Source of the DNA: Qipengyuania xiamenensis
Lineage (GTDB): Bacteria > Pseudomonadota > Alphaproteobacteria > Sphingomonadales > Sphingomonadaceae
Reading direction: 5' to 3'
Assembly: GCF_019711495.1 (NCBI RefSeq)
Contig: NZ_JAIGNM010000002.1
Span: forward strand, 124,001 to 188,000
DNA length: 64,000 nucleotides
The position numbers were made by a program, and so were the translations under genes. Each line of letters begins with the position of its first letter. Positions within the stretch are counted from its first letter, which is position 1. This document shows, piece after piece, positions 45,009 through 55,300 of the stretch. The notes under the pieces were generated by a model, which saw nothing but the letters and a program-made list of their open reading frames with translations, was not told the DNA's origin and searched no databases.

Positions 45009-46118
45009 TTATTTGGAGCGGCCTTCGTGCCCGTCGCCTTTTCTCTCGCCATTGGGCGTGGCGACGATCTCCACGATGATGTCGCCCTTCTGCAGGTTCT
45101 GGCATTCCTCTTCCCAGAAACCGATCGCACGACCGCCGCGATAGATGCGCAGGCCGCGCCCGCCGCTGTGCAGGTCGCTGATCGCACAGCCGCATTCGTC
45201 CTCGGTAACCTCGCGCTCGACCAGCTGGACACGGCCCGAGACGCTGGCGAGATCCGCCAGGTAATCCGCGATGTGTTCGCCCTTCGCGCTTCCGGCCAGT
45301 AGCAGGCCGGTAAAGCGCACGGGGTTGATGACATTGTTTGCGCCCGCCTGCCGGGCGAGCGATTCGTTGTCGTCCGCGCGTACCACGACACTGATCGGCA
45401 CATGGGGCGCGAGCGCGCGCACGGTCAGCGTGATCAGGATGGTCGTATCGTCGCGCCCTGCCGAAATGAGGACATTCTGGGCCTCGCTGATCCGCACGGC
45501 CTTCAGCGTTTCGTCGCGGGTCGCGTCGGCTGCCATCACGTTGCAGCCCAGCGCCTCTGCCTCGGCAAGGCGATCTTCGCTCGGGTCGATGACCACAATG
45601 CACGAGGGGTCGGTACCGCGTTCGACCAGTTCGTCGACCGCTTCGGAACCCGAAACGCCGAAGCCCAGCACCACGATATGGTCCGAGAGTTTTTCCTGGA
45701 TACGGGCCATGCGGAATTTCTCCCAGCTACGCTTGATTATGAAGTTGTAGGCGGTGCCCACGAAAATGAAGAAGACGGCGAAACGGATCGGCGTCACGAT
45801 CACAGCCTCGACCAGTCGCGCACGGTCCGAGATCGGCGCGATATCGCCGAAGCCGGTCGTGGTGATCGAGATCATGGTGAAATAGATCACGTCGAGGAAG
45901 CTGACTTCCCCGTCGAGATTGTCGACCAGACCTTCGCGGTCCCACCAGTGGACCATGACGACCACACCGATAAGGAATAGCGCAGCGCCGAGGCGGATGC
46001 CGAGATCGCCCCAGACAGGCAGTTTCACGGCGCGGCGCAACGGCTTGAAGCGCGGACCACGGTAATGTGGCTCCCCCTTCCCGGGCGCAACGCGGTCGAT
46101 CTGTTTCGGCTCTGTCAT
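45009..46118 (-). CDS. potassium channel-like protein with RCK/TrkA-N domain
   Basis: 369 aa. TM1 (about 38-60), pore loop with the selectivity filter TTTGFGDIAP, TM2 (about 108-132), then a cytoplasmic RCK domain with the nucleotide-binding VVLGFGVSGSEAVDEL and a C-terminal TrkA-C-like part. Such two-helix channels gate K+ flow in response to NAD(H), Ca2+ or other ligands. The filter reads TGFGD instead of the classical TVGYGD, which still fits a K+ pore. Monocistronic by position. Confidence 0.88.
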   Translation of the reverse strand: MTEPKQIDRVAPGKGEPHYRGPRFKPLRRAVKLPVWGDLGIRLGAALFLIGVVVMVHWWDREGLVDNLDGEVSFLDVIYFTMISITTTGFGDIAPISDRARLVEAVIVTPIRFAVFFIFVGTAYNFIIKRSWEKFRMARIQEKLSDHIVVLGFGVSGSEAVDELVERGTDPSCIVVIDPSEDRLAEAEALGCNVMAADATRDETLKAVRISEAQNVLISAGRDDTTILITLTVRALAPHVPISVVVRADDNESLARQAGANNVINPVRFTGLLLAGSAKGEHIADYLADLASVSGRVQLVEREVTEDECGCAISDLHSGGRGLRIYRGGRAIGFWEEECQNLQKGDIIVEIVATPNGERKGDGHEGRSK

Positions 46119-46161
46119 CCGGTGCCTAGGTGGCCCTGTGCAGGGGTGCGGTCAATAGCGC

Positions 46162-46926
46162 TTACTTCTCGAAACGCTCGCCCAGCGCCTGCATCGAGGC
46201 GTGATGGGTGAGGTCGAGCTGGAGCGGCGTGACCGAAACGTAACCGTCTGCAATCGCTTCCAGATCGGTGCCGTGGTCGGGAGTGTGCTCGATCGCCTGC
46301 AGGCCGAACCAGTAATACTTGAAACCGCGCGGGTCGCGGCCTTCAACCACCGTGCCGCGCGAATAGTCATGGAAGCCCTGCGCGACGGCTCGGATGCCCT
46401 TCACCTCGGCTGGGGCACGCGGCGGGAAGTTGACATTGACCAGCGTGCGCTCGGGCAGCGGCGTTTCGAGTAGCGGGCCGAGAACCTTTGCGCCCCATTC
46501 TTCGGCGGCGGAAAAGGACATGTTGTTGCCCGCATCGTCGCGGCCGATGACCTGGCTCATGGCAATCGAGGGAATGCCCGCAAGCGCGCCTTCGATCGCG
46601 GCGGAAACCGTGCCCGAATAGGTGATGTCGTCGCCGAGGTTCGCGCCGCGGTTGACGCCGGACAGGATGACGTCGGGTGCACCGTCCATCACTTGGCGGA
46701 GGCCCATGGTGACTGAATCCGTCGGCGTGCCGGTGACCGAGAAGCGGCGCTCGCCATGCTTCCTGAGGCGCACCGGCTTGGTGAGCGTGAGCGCGTGGCC
46801 CATGCCCGACTGTTCCTCGTCCGGCGCGCAGATCCAGATGTCGTCCGAGAACTGCCGCGCGATCGCTTCCAGCACTTCGAGGCCGGGGGCGAGAATGCCG
46901 TCGTCATTGGTCAGGAGGATTTTCAC
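46162..46926 (-). CDS. surE: 5'/3'-nucleotidase SurE
   Basis: 254 aa. Dephosphorylates nucleoside monophosphates in stress survival. [13 protein letters not shown] is the metal site, and [12 protein letters not shown] and [10 protein letters not shown] are conserved. The start is GTG at 46926, which overlaps the serS stop as GTGA. In many proteobacteria serS-surE is followed by pcm; here pcm is missing and the next gene is the K+ channel. Confidence 0.94.
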   Translation of the reverse strand: MKILLTNDDGILAPGLEVLEAIARQFSDDIWICAPDEEQSGMGHALTLTKPVRLRKHGERRFSVTGTPTDSVTMGLRQVMDGAPDVILSGVNRGANLGDDITYSGTVSAAIEGALAGIPSIAMSQVIGRDDAGNNMSFSAAEEWGAKVLGPLLETPLPERTLVNVNFPPRAPAEVKGIRAVAQGFHDYSRGTVVEGRDPRGFKYYWFGLQAIEHTPDHGTDLEAIADGYVSVTPLQLDLTHHASMQALGERFEK

Positions 46927-48203
46927 GTTTGCGGCTCCAGCTTGGTCACGCCGCCCATATAGGGGGCGAGGCATTCGGGAACGCGCACGATGCCGTCCTC
47001 TTCCTGATAGTTCTCCATCACCGCGACCAGCGTACGGCCCACGGCGAGGCCCGAGCCGTTGAGCGTGTGGACGAAGCGCGTCTTCTTCTCGCCCTCGGGC
47101 TTGTAGCGCGCATTCATCCGGCGGGCCTGGAATTCGCCCGTGTTCGAACAGGACGAGATCTCGCGATAGGCACCCTGTCCCGGCAGCCACACCTCGAGAT
47201 CGTAGGTCTTGCGCGCACCGAAGCCCATGTCGCCGACGCAGAGCAGCACCTTGCGATAAGGCAGGTCGAGCGCCTGCAGGATACCTTCGGCACAGCCCGT
47301 CATGCGCTCGTGCTCGGCTTCGCTGTCTTCGGGGCGGCAGACGCTGACCAGTTCGACCTTTTCGAACTGGTGCTGGCGGATGAAACCGCGCGTGTCCTTG
47401 CCCGCCGAACCAGCCTCGCTGCGGAAACACAGCGTGTGCGCGGTCATGCGGATGGGCTCGACGGGTTCGGGGATGATCTGGCCAGCGATTGATGCGGTCA
47501 GGGGTACTTCCGAGGTCGGCACCAGCCAGCGCCCATCAGTGGTCTGGAAGCTGTCTTCCGCAAACTTCGGCAGCTTGTCGGTGCCGTACATAGCATCGTC
47601 GTTCACGAGCACTGGCGGGTTGCACTCGGTATAGCCGTTCTCGCGCGTCTGCTTGTCGAGCATGAACTGGGCGAGCGCGCGGTGGAGGCGTGCCATGTCG
47701 CCGCGCAGGAAGGTGAAGCGCGCTCCCGAAAGCGCCGCGCCGGTCTCGAAATCCATGCCGAGTGCAGGGCCGATATCGGCGTGCTCCTTGGGCTCGAAAC
47801 CGAAGTCGCGCTTTTCGCCCCAGGTAGAGACTTCGACATTGTCGTTCTCGTCCGCGCCCTCGGGCACATCGTCCGCGGGGATATTGGGGAGGCGGGCGAG
47901 CATGTCGGTGAGCTCGGCACCCGCAGCGGCTTCCGCCTCTTCCCACTTGGGCATGCTAGCCTTGATCTCGGCGACCTCGGCCTTGAGCGCTTCGGCCTTG
48001 TCCTTGTCGCCCTGGCCCATGGCCTGCCCGATCGCCTTTGAGGCTTCGTTGCGGCGGCTCTGCGCTTCCTGCACGCGGGTCTGCGCCTCGCGCTTCTTCG
48101 CGTCGAGCGCGACGATCTGGTCTGCAACGGGCTCGCCGCCGCGCCGCTTCATGGCGGCATCGAAGGCTTCGGGATTGGCTCGGATGAAAGCGATATCGTG
48201 CAT
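46923..48203 (-). CDS. serS: seryl-tRNA synthetase SerS
   Basis: 426 aa, class II synthetase. The N-terminal tRNA-binding coiled coil (about 30-105) is followed by the catalytic core with motif 2 ([20 protein letters not shown]) and motif 3 ([16 protein letters not shown]). First gene of a pair with surE. Confidence 0.96.
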   Translation of the reverse strand: MHDIAFIRANPEAFDAAMKRRGGEPVADQIVALDAKKREAQTRVQEAQSRRNEASKAIGQAMGQGDKDKAEALKAEVAEIKASMPKWEEAEAAAGAELTDMLARLPNIPADDVPEGADENDNVEVSTWGEKRDFGFEPKEHADIGPALGMDFETGAALSGARFTFLRGDMARLHRALAQFMLDKQTRENGYTECNPPVLVNDDAMYGTDKLPKFAEDSFQTTDGRWLVPTSEVPLTASIAGQIIPEPVEPIRMTAHTLCFRSEAGSAGKDTRGFIRQHQFEKVELVSVCRPEDSEAEHERMTGCAEGILQALDLPYRKVLLCVGDMGFGARKTYDLEVWLPGQGAYREISSCSNTGEFQARRMNARYKPEGEKKTRFVHTLNGSGLAVGRTLVAVMENYQEEDGIVRVPECLAPYMGGVTKLEPQT

Positions 48204-48245
48204 GGGCGGCGCTATGCCGATTGTGCGTGCGCTTTTCCAGTCAAG

Positions 48246-48281
48246 AAAAAGGGCGGCAAGCGGAGGAATCGCTTGCCGCCC
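48246..48281 (-). terminator. intrinsic terminator after the second TonB receptor
   Basis: GGGCGGCAAGCG (48251-48262) pairs exactly with CGCTTGCCGCCC (48270-48281) around a 7-nt loop. On the minus strand the T-run at 48250-48246 follows, 22-57 bp after the receptor stop. Confidence 0.88.
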
Positions 48282-48302
48282 AAGTCTTGGGTGAAGTTGG
48301 CC

Positions 48303-50639
48303 TCAGTAGTTGAAGGTTATAGTCGCGAAGACCTGCCGCGGGTTGCCGTAAAACGCGGTCAGCGTTCCCTCGGGCCCAAGCGTCGGGATCGGGAAACCGT
48401 TGGCCCCGTTCACGATCTCGCCGGTCACCGGATCGGTGGCGACGAAGGTGTAGCCGCTCGTCTTGTATTCCTTGTCGAGCAGGTTCTTGCCGTAGATGCC
48501 GAGGCTCCAGTTGCCCGAAGGTGCGGTGTAGACAGCGCTCGCATCGAGCAGGCCGTAGCCGTCCTGGTCGAGATAGGGATTGGGGATCTCGAACTGGCTC
48601 GTCTTGCTCCGGTAGGAGAAGGTCGTGCCAAGGTAGAGATCGCCTTCGCCCAGCATGGTTTCATAGCTGGCAGTGATGCTGCCGGTGAACTCGGGCGTGT
48701 TCTGGACCACGCGGAAATCGGCGACATCGGTCGGCGTGCTGCCGATGTTCGTGATGTACTCGTCGTATTCCGCGTCGATATAGCCGAGCGAACCGGACAG
48801 GTTGAACCCGCCGCTCAAGTTGGTGCGTGCTTCCAGTTCGAGACCCTTGAAGGTCGCCTTACCCGCATTGGACACGACGCCGCAGAAGGTGGGCAGGCCA
48901 CCAACGGTGCAGGCAACCGAGCCCGGGATCTGGACGTCGGTGTAATCGGCATAAAAGGCCGCAGCCGCGATGCTGACCAGACCCAGATCGCCCTTGTAGC
49001 CGAGCTCGTAGCTGTCGACTTCTTCAGGTGCGAAGCTGAGGAATGCGGCAACCTCGTCATCGGTAGGAGCGCCGGGGGTGGCTGACGGAGCGTTCGCACC
49101 GACACCGCGCGGATCGAAGCCACCACCCTTGAAGCCCTTGGAATAGCTTGCGTAGATGTTGTGGTCGGGCGTCGGCATGAAGCTGATCGAGGCACGCGGG
49201 GTGAACTTCTTGAATTCGCGACTGCCGTCGAAATCGGTGCTCGGGCCGCCGAAGGGCACGCCCGCGCCGCCGAAGATCGGCGAGCCACCGCCGAGGTAGT
49301 TCTGGCGCAGGATGTCCGCGCTCCGTTCGTCCCACGTATAGCGACCGCCTACCGACAGGCTGAACTGCTCGGTCAGGTCGAAGGTGAAGTCACCGAAGAC
49401 GGCATAGGTCTCCGTGTCGACATCGGCCCGCGTGAAAGCGGTCAGGCCGGGGAAGGTGGTGAAGATGCGAACGTCGAACAGCGTGTCGGCCTTGGCATCG
49501 AGGTAATAGAACCCGACGAGGCCCGTCAGCGCGCCGCCATCGTCCCAGAGGAGCTGGACTTCCTGGCTAAGCTGCTCGTTGAAATAGGCGCCGGGAACGT
49601 CGAGGTCGACCGCCGGAAGCGCGTCGAAATCGATCGGCGTGAAGCTGTCGTCCGTTCGCCATGCCGAAATCGAGCGCAGCGTCAGCGCATCGCTCAGTTC
49701 CAGTTCGGCATGCATCGAGACGCCGTAGCTCTCGACGTCCTGTTCCGGATCGTTGAGAGCGCCGCGCGTGTCGTAGACATTGTCGAGGACCGGTGCGCCC
49801 GAGGACAGGCCCGGGATCAGGCGATGGCCGCCGCGCGGATTGCTCTTGTCTCGGGTGTAGTCGCCCTGGATGCGGATGAAGCCGGGTTCGTCATAGCCGC
49901 CGACTTCAAGGCTCAGGCGGCCGGCCCAGATGTCCTTGTTGTAGTTTTCGAGGCCCGTGGTGAGGTTGTCACCGAAACCGCCACGCGAAAGACGTGCCAG
50001 CGAACCGCCGATACGCGCCTGGTCGCCCAGCGGCGTCGAGGCTGTGATCACGCCTTCGGCCTGGTCGTAAGTGCCGTAGGTGGCGCGGGCGCTGATCGAG
50101 GTTTCGAGCGGCAGGCGCTTCGTCACGTACTTGACCGCGCCGCCGATGGTGTTGCGGCCGTAGAGCGTACCCTGCGGTCCGCGCAGCACTTCGATCCGTT
50201 CAACGTCGTAGATGTCGAGCACTGCGGCCTGCGGTCGGTTCAGGTAGACATCATCGAGATAGATACCGACGCCCTGTTCGAAGCCCGATACAGGATCCTG
50301 CTGGCCGATGCCGCGGATAAAGGCCGACAGGGTTGAGTTCGTGGCACGGCTCGCTTCGAGGGTGACGTTCGGCACCGACTGGGCGATGTCGGTGATATCG
50401 AGTGCACCGCGCTGGGCCAGTTGTTCCCCGCCGATTGCGGTAACGGCGATCGGAACGTCGACGAGGCGTTCTTCCCTGCGACGCGCGGTCACGACGATTA
50501 CGTCGCTCTCATCGGTCTCGGCAGCGGTCGTATCCGGCTCCGTGACATCTTCCGATTGCGCGGCGGCCGGAGTGGCGAATGCCAGGGTGGCCGTGCCGGC
50601 AAGCAGCAGGGCAGACAGGTGGCGTCGTTCGAAGTGCAT
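48303..50639 (-). CDS. TonB-dependent receptor
   Basis: 778 aa outer-membrane receptor. Signal peptide (about 1-27), a TonB box-like DVIVVTARRREER, a plug domain with VPNVTLEASRATNS, IRGIGQQDP and LRGPQGTLYGRNTIGG, then the barrel, ending in an aromatic F-N-Y. It resembles the large sphingomonad group for xenobiotic, sugar or terpenoid uptake, not the siderophore group. Divergent from a TetR-type gene, with a symmetric site between them, so induction by its substrate through that regulator is likely. Ligand unknown. Confidence 0.92.
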   Translation of the reverse strand: MHFERRHLSALLLAGTATLAFATPAAAQSEDVTEPDTTAAETDESDVIVVTARRREERLVDVPIAVTAIGGEQLAQRGALDITDIAQSVPNVTLEASRATNSTLSAFIRGIGQQDPVSGFEQGVGIYLDDVYLNRPQAAVLDIYDVERIEVLRGPQGTLYGRNTIGGAVKYVTKRLPLETSISARATYGTYDQAEGVITASTPLGDQARIGGSLARLSRGGFGDNLTTGLENYNKDIWAGRLSLEVGGYDEPGFIRIQGDYTRDKSNPRGGHRLIPGLSSGAPVLDNVYDTRGALNDPEQDVESYGVSMHAELELSDALTLRSISAWRTDDSFTPIDFDALPAVDLDVPGAYFNEQLSQEVQLLWDDGGALTGLVGFYYLDAKADTLFDVRIFTTFPGLTAFTRADVDTETYAVFGDFTFDLTEQFSLSVGGRYTWDERSADILRQNYLGGGSPIFGGAGVPFGGPSTDFDGSREFKKFTPRASISFMPTPDHNIYASYSKGFKGGGFDPRGVGANAPSATPGAPTDDEVAAFLSFAPEEVDSYELGYKGDLGLVSIAAAAFYADYTDVQIPGSVACTVGGLPTFCGVVSNAGKATFKGLELEARTNLSGGFNLSGSLGYIDAEYDEYITNIGSTPTDVADFRVVQNTPEFTGSITASYETMLGEGDLYLGTTFSYRSKTSQFEIPNPYLDQDGYGLLDASAVYTAPSGNWSLGIYGKNLLDKEYKTSGYTFVATDPVTGEIVNGANGFPIPTLGPEGTLTAFYGNPRQVFATITFNY

Positions 50640-50699
50640 TTGATTTTCCCTCCCGGATTATCTCTCGCCACCTCCAATATTGAAAACTGAACCACCTTT

Positions 50700-50713
50700 C
50701 AAGTTTGAACTTG
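50700..50713. promoter_or_regulatory. inverted repeat between TonB receptor and TetR gene
   Basis: CAAGTT-TG-AACTTG, extendable with one mismatch on each side. On the receptor strand TTGAAA (possible -35) and TATTGG (weak -10) 17 bp further on place the repeat over the promoter. A TetR-type regulator encoded next door is the natural candidate to bind it. Confidence 0.5.
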
Positions 50714-50759
50714 CAATTTGCCACTGTGATCGATTAGCCAACGCCGGGAGAGGGGAAGG

Positions 50760-51374
50760 ATTATCGCTGCAAAGCCGCCTGCTGCCGCCAAGGCTCCGCG
50801 CACCGAAAGGGGGCGCAAGACGCTGCGCAAGCTGCTCGATGCGGCGGCTGGCGAATTTGGCGATCATGGTTTTCACGAGGCTTCGATCAGCTCGATAACG
50901 CGGCGCGCGGGTGTAGCCTTGGGAAGTTTCTACACATACTTCGACAGCAAGGACGCAATCTTCCGCGCGCTGGTGCAGGACATGAGCGAGGCGGTGAAGG
51001 TCGCCGCGCGCGAGGCGATCGTGCCGGACATGCAGCCGCTCGAGATCGAGCGTGCAGCGCTGCAGGCCTTCCTCGAATTCGCGGGTGAGCACAAGGAAGT
51101 CTACCGGATCATCGACGAGGCCGAATTCGTCGATCCGCTAAGCTATCGCGATCACTACGAAACCGTGGCGGCACGCATTCGCGAACGTCTGGAGGCGGGG
51201 GGCGCAAAGGGCGAATTGCGCGATGGTCTCGGCGAAATCGAAACATGGGCCCTGATGGGTATGAACGTCTTCCTCGGCCTGCGATTTGCCATCTGGCGCG
51301 AGCAGGGCGACCCCGACAGCGATGAGGTCGCGCGAGCCGCCAATGCGATGCTCGCCCGGGGTGTCGCGCGGTAG
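50760..51374 (+). CDS. TetR family transcriptional regulator, probable ATT start
   Basis: 204 aa if read from ATT. The HTH (about 10-60: LDAAAGEFGDHGF, SISSITRRAGVALGSFYTYF) is in the same frame as the rest. There is no ATG, GTG or TTG between the upstream in-frame stop (50727) and the TTG at 50919, which already lies inside the HTH. ATT at 50760 has GGAG 9 nt upstream and gives a full-length protein; an ATT at 50733 is a weaker alternative. The ligand domain (about 65-200) is typical. It likely represses the divergent TonB receptor gene. Confidence 0.8.
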   Translation: MIAAKPPAAAKAPRTERGRKTLRKLLDAAAGEFGDHGFHEASISSITRRAGVALGSFYTYFDSKDAIFRALVQDMSEAVKVAAREAIVPDMQPLEIERAALQAFLEFAGEHKEVYRIIDEAEFVDPLSYRDHYETVAARIRERLEAGGAKGELRDGLGEIETWALMGMNVFLGLRFAIWREQGDPDSDEVARAANAMLARGVAR

Positions 51375-51429
51375 CCGGACGCGGAACAGATGAGGCTCCA
51401 ACCCGTTGTTAGGGCAAAGGAGAATTCAT

Positions 51430-51687
51430 ATGATCGGTAAGGTAATCGGAGCATTCGTAGGCGACAAACTCGCCAAGCAGACCAGCGGCCTCGGCGGTGC
51501 CGGCGGCGCCGCGCTCGGCGTGGTCGCAGCATCTGTGCTTCGCCGCATGAGCCTGCCTGCAATGCTTGCTCTTGGCGCTGGCGGTTATGTCGCCAAGAAG
51601 GTTTTCGAGAAGAAGAGTTCCGAACCCAGCGGCACCACGACCGCGAGCGAGCCGGAAGGGAAGGCCAAGGCCCGCAAGGCTGCATGA
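51430..51687 (+). CDS. small Gly/Ala-rich membrane-associated protein
   Basis: 85 aa. A Gly/Ala-rich stretch (GLGGAGGAALGVVAASVL) and a second hydrophobic segment (MLALGAGGYVAKKVF) precede a charged tail. AAGGAGA lies upstream of ATG at 51430. Followed by a strong intrinsic terminator, so it forms its own unit. Function unknown. Confidence 0.7.
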   Translation: MIGKVIGAFVGDKLAKQTSGLGGAGGAALGVVAASVLRRMSLPAMLALGAGGYVAKKVFEKKSSEPSGTTTASEPEGKAKARKAA

Positions 51688-51710
51688 CCAGTCTTTCGCA
51701 TAAGCTCGAA

Positions 51711-51737
51711 GGGCCGTCCGCTTGGGCGGCCCTTTTT
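51711..51737 (+). terminator. intrinsic terminator
   Basis: GGGCCGTCC (51711-51719) pairs with GGGCGGCCC (51724-51732) with one U-G wobble and a 4-nt loop, followed by TTTTT. It ends the small membrane-protein transcript and separates it from the LOV gene. Confidence 0.92.
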
Positions 51738-51796
51738 GTATGCGTGCGTTTGCGGCAAAACTTGTGGCGCTCGGTGATTGGGATTAACTCGACTGA

Positions 51797-52342
51797 ATGA
51801 GCGCGCATTTCTCAGTCGAGGACCCGCTTGGCGGGATGAGCGACCTGTTCAGGGACAGCACGATCTCGCTTTCCCTGGCTGATTACACACAGGACGATTG
51901 CCCGCTGATCGGGATCAATGCGCGCTTCACCGAGCTTTCCGGATACACCGCCTCGGAATGCCTCGGGAGGAATTGCCGTTTCCTCCAGCCCGAAGGAGGG
52001 GCCGGCCCGGTACGCGAGAGAATGCGTGCTTTCCTGGGCGACGAAAGCATGGATCACGACCGCTTCGTCGTGCCCAATGTGCGCAAGGACGGGACGCCGT
52101 TCCTAAACCTGCTTTACATGTCGAAACTGCAGCGGGACGGGCGCACGGCGCTGATCCTCGGTTCGCAGTTCGATATCAGCAGGGTCGGCGCCTACGAAAG
52201 CGACATCTACGACCGCGCCTTGCACGAAGATTTGATCAGCCTCAAACTATTGACTGAAAAAACGAATTGGAGTCTTGTAACCAGCCTCGAGGCACTCGCT
52301 TCGAGTCATGCGATCATAGCACAGGCGAGGATCGAACCTTAG
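51797..52342 (+). CDS. short LOV-domain blue-light photoreceptor
   Basis: 181 aa. The LOV core (about 22-128) has the photoactive Cys60 in GRNCRFLQ, with N59, R61 and Q64. Further flavin contacts are present at Asn94 and Asn104 (NVRKDGTPFLN) and Gln124 (GSQFDIS). These are the residues that bind FMN and form the cysteinyl adduct in blue light. A helical tail of about 50 residues follows and no output domain is attached, so it must act through a partner. The partner is probably the hybrid kinase encoded 26 bp downstream. No clear Shine-Dalgarno is visible. Confidence 0.92.
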   Translation: MSAHFSVEDPLGGMSDLFRDSTISLSLADYTQDDCPLIGINARFTELSGYTASECLGRNCRFLQPEGGAGPVRERMRAFLGDESMDHDRFVVPNVRKDGTPFLNLLYMSKLQRDGRTALILGSQFDISRVGAYESDIYDRALHEDLISLKLLTEKTNWSLVTSLEALASSHAIIAQARIEP

Positions 52343-52368
52343 CCATTGAGTGAGGGGCAGGCGTACCT

Positions 52369-55300
52369 GTGGCCGAAAAGAATGCTGGCAAATCTACTTT
52401 TCCGATAATCGGTGTCGGAGCATCTGCTGGGGGGCTGGAAGCCTTGCGGTCGATGTTCAGCGGTTACAGCGAAGAGCTCCGCATGGCCTTCGTCGTGGTC
52501 CAACATCTCGACCCCACGCACGAATCGCTCATGGCCCAGCTGATCGAGCGCTACACCCCGATGGAGGTGAAGCAGGCAGAGGGCGGCGAGAAGATCGAGC
52601 CCAACCACATCTACGTCATCCCGCCCGGCCACGGCCTGGCCGTGGAGGACGGCGTCCTGAAACTCACCGAGTTCACCGATCCGCGCGGAATGCGGCGCCC
52701 GATCGACGACTTTTTCGAAAGCCTCGCGCGGGACCGCGACAACAATGCCGCCTGTGTCATTCTGTCGGGCACCGGCGCAGACGGCAGCAAGGGGCTGCGC
52801 CTCATCAAGGAGCGCGGTGGTATCTGCGTTGCACAGGAGCCGGAAACCGCAGCCTATGACGGCATGCCGGCTGCAGCCATCGGTACGGGACTGGTCGATA
52901 TCAAGTGCCCCCCGAGCGAGATACTCAAATACCTCGCCGACTTCTTCGAACGCGGACATCTGGTGGAAGCTGCGGAGACCGACGATGGGCGGATCGCAGA
53001 CCATGTGATCGAGCTTTGCGAGATCCTGCGCGACCGCGTCGGGCACGACTTCAGCGGGTACAAGCGCAGCACCCTCAATCGCCGCGTCGCGCGCCGCATG
53101 CAGGTGCTGGGAATCGACGAGGGCAAGGAATATGTCGATCATCTGCGTGAAAACGAGGAAGAGTGCCGCGCGCTGTTCCGCGATCTTCTGATCAACGTCA
53201 CCCAGTTCTTCCGCGATCCGAAGCATTTCGAGGTGCTGCAGGAAACGGTGATCGACAGCCTCGTGGCACAGGCGAGGGACGGGCAGGATATCCGCGTCTG
53301 GGTGCCCGGCTGTTCGAGCGGTGAGGAAGCATATTCCATTGCCATGATGTTCGCCGATTCCAGCGAGCGGCAGGGCAAGCGCCCCTATGTCCAGATATTC
53401 GCCACAGATATCGACGAGGGCATGCTTTCGATCGCCCGATCGGCGACCTATTCGTTGTCCTCATTGAAGGATATTCCCGACCGCTATCAGGAGAAATACA
53501 TCTTCGGCGGCACGGACCGCTTTTCGATTTCGCCGCGCATCAGGGACATGGTTCGCTTCAGCGAACACAACGTCGTTCGCGACCCGCCCTATTCGAAGAT
53601 CGATCTCATCAGCTGTCGCAATCTGTTGATCTATTTCAACGAAGACCTGCAGAAGCTGACCCTGCCGCTGTTCCACTTCGCTCTTGCCGAGGACGGCTTC
53701 CTTTTCCTCGGCTCGTCCGAAACGATCGGGCGTCACGACGACCTCTTCGAGACAGCGGAACAGAGTACGCGCATCTTCCGCAAGAAGAACGTGAAGGGGA
53801 ACTACACCCTGCGTCTTCCGGGAGAGATGGCCCGCACGTCCAGATTGCGGACGAGAAACCCCGAAGAGGGCGCGCCGCGCAACAATCGTCCGAACGAACT
53901 TCGGGCGCTGAAAATTCTCGCGGATCGCTACTCGCCGGTCAGCCTCCTCGTCGACCATGAAGGCATGCTCCTCGAACGCTGGGGCTCGGCGGGACGCTAC
54001 CTCGAATTTCCCGACCGCATCGAGCGCAATGTGCATGTGCCGACACTAGCGCGGCCCGGCCTGCGTGAAGTCATCTCGCCGCTTATCCGCAAGGTGAAGG
54101 AAACCGGGCGGCGAGCGGCCGCCAAGAACATCCAGATTCGTACGGACTTCGGGACCATCGAGGCTCGCATCGTTTGCGAAGAAGTCCAGTCATCGGGCTT
54201 CCTGCTGGTGATCCAGGAAACCGGTACGCTGAAGCTATCGGAAGTCGATGATTTCGACGAATTCGATCTTGAAGACGGGCAGCGCCAGTTCCTGGAAGAG
54301 GAGCTTCAGGCCACGCGGCATCGCCTACGTTCGACTGTCGAGGAACTCGAGACGACGAACGAGGAGCTGAAAAGCTCCAACGAAGAAATGATGTCGATGA
54401 ACGAGGAGCTCCAATCGACCAACGAGGAGCTCACCACCGTCAATGACGAGCTCAAGAACAAGGTCGACCAGCTCACCGTTGCCAACTCGGACCTCAAGAA
54501 CTTCTTCGACAGCACCCAGCTCGCAGTGCTCGTTGTAGATCCCGATCTCCGCCTGCGCAGCTATACCGACGAAGCACTCGATCTTTTCCCCATCGACAAG
54601 AGCTATATCGGCCAGCAGCTGGGTGAATTGCCGCACCGGCTGGCTTCCACCGAGTTCGTCAATCTCGCGCGCGAGGCTGCGGGCTCGGGCAGGCAAAGCG
54701 AGATCAGCCTGCATTCGAAGGAACTCGACACAGAGCTCATCCTGCGCGTCATCCCTTATCGCCTGCTCGATGGGGACGTCGAAGGTGCAACACTTGTCTT
54801 TACCGATGTGACCCAGGCACTGTCGCTGGAGCGCGACTTGCGCGAAGAGAGGGAGCGCCTGAGACTGGCTCTCGAGGTCGCGAAAATCGGCATCTGGGAA
54901 TACGAGCCGAAAACCGATCGTACGGTCCTCGATGAAACGGAGCGCGAGCTTCTAAACCTTTCGGACGACGATCCCGGCGATTCGATGGAGCCGATCCTCG
55001 ATCTCCTCTCGGAAGAAGACCGCAACCGTATCAATCGCGCGCTGCGTATTGCGATCGACGGCGGTGAGACATTCGACGAGACCTTCCGCCTCCCGCTACC
55101 CGATGGCGAATTCCGCTGGCTGCACGGGCTTGGCAAGCCGATCGAAATCGCTGGCGAACGCAAGTTCATCGGGGTGACTTTCGACATTACGCCGGAACGC
55201 TCGATCCTTGCCCAGCGCGATCTCATGATCCGCGAGATGAACCACCGGGTGAAGAACCTGTTCTCGGTCATCTCGGCGATGGTCAGTATTTCGTCGCGCG

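Noticed and set aside
45003-45020. CGCTCC/GGAGCG hairpin at the end of the K+ channel gene
   Set aside because: It contains the stop codon and has no T-tract on either strand, so I do not call a terminator.
46927-47430. N-terminal extension of SurE
   Set aside because: It is an alternative-frame reading of serS; GTG at 46926 fits the family start.
54330-54480. Internal repeats in the hybrid kinase gene (NEEL units)
   Set aside because: They encode the conserved coiled coil of this protein family and are not a DNA repeat element.
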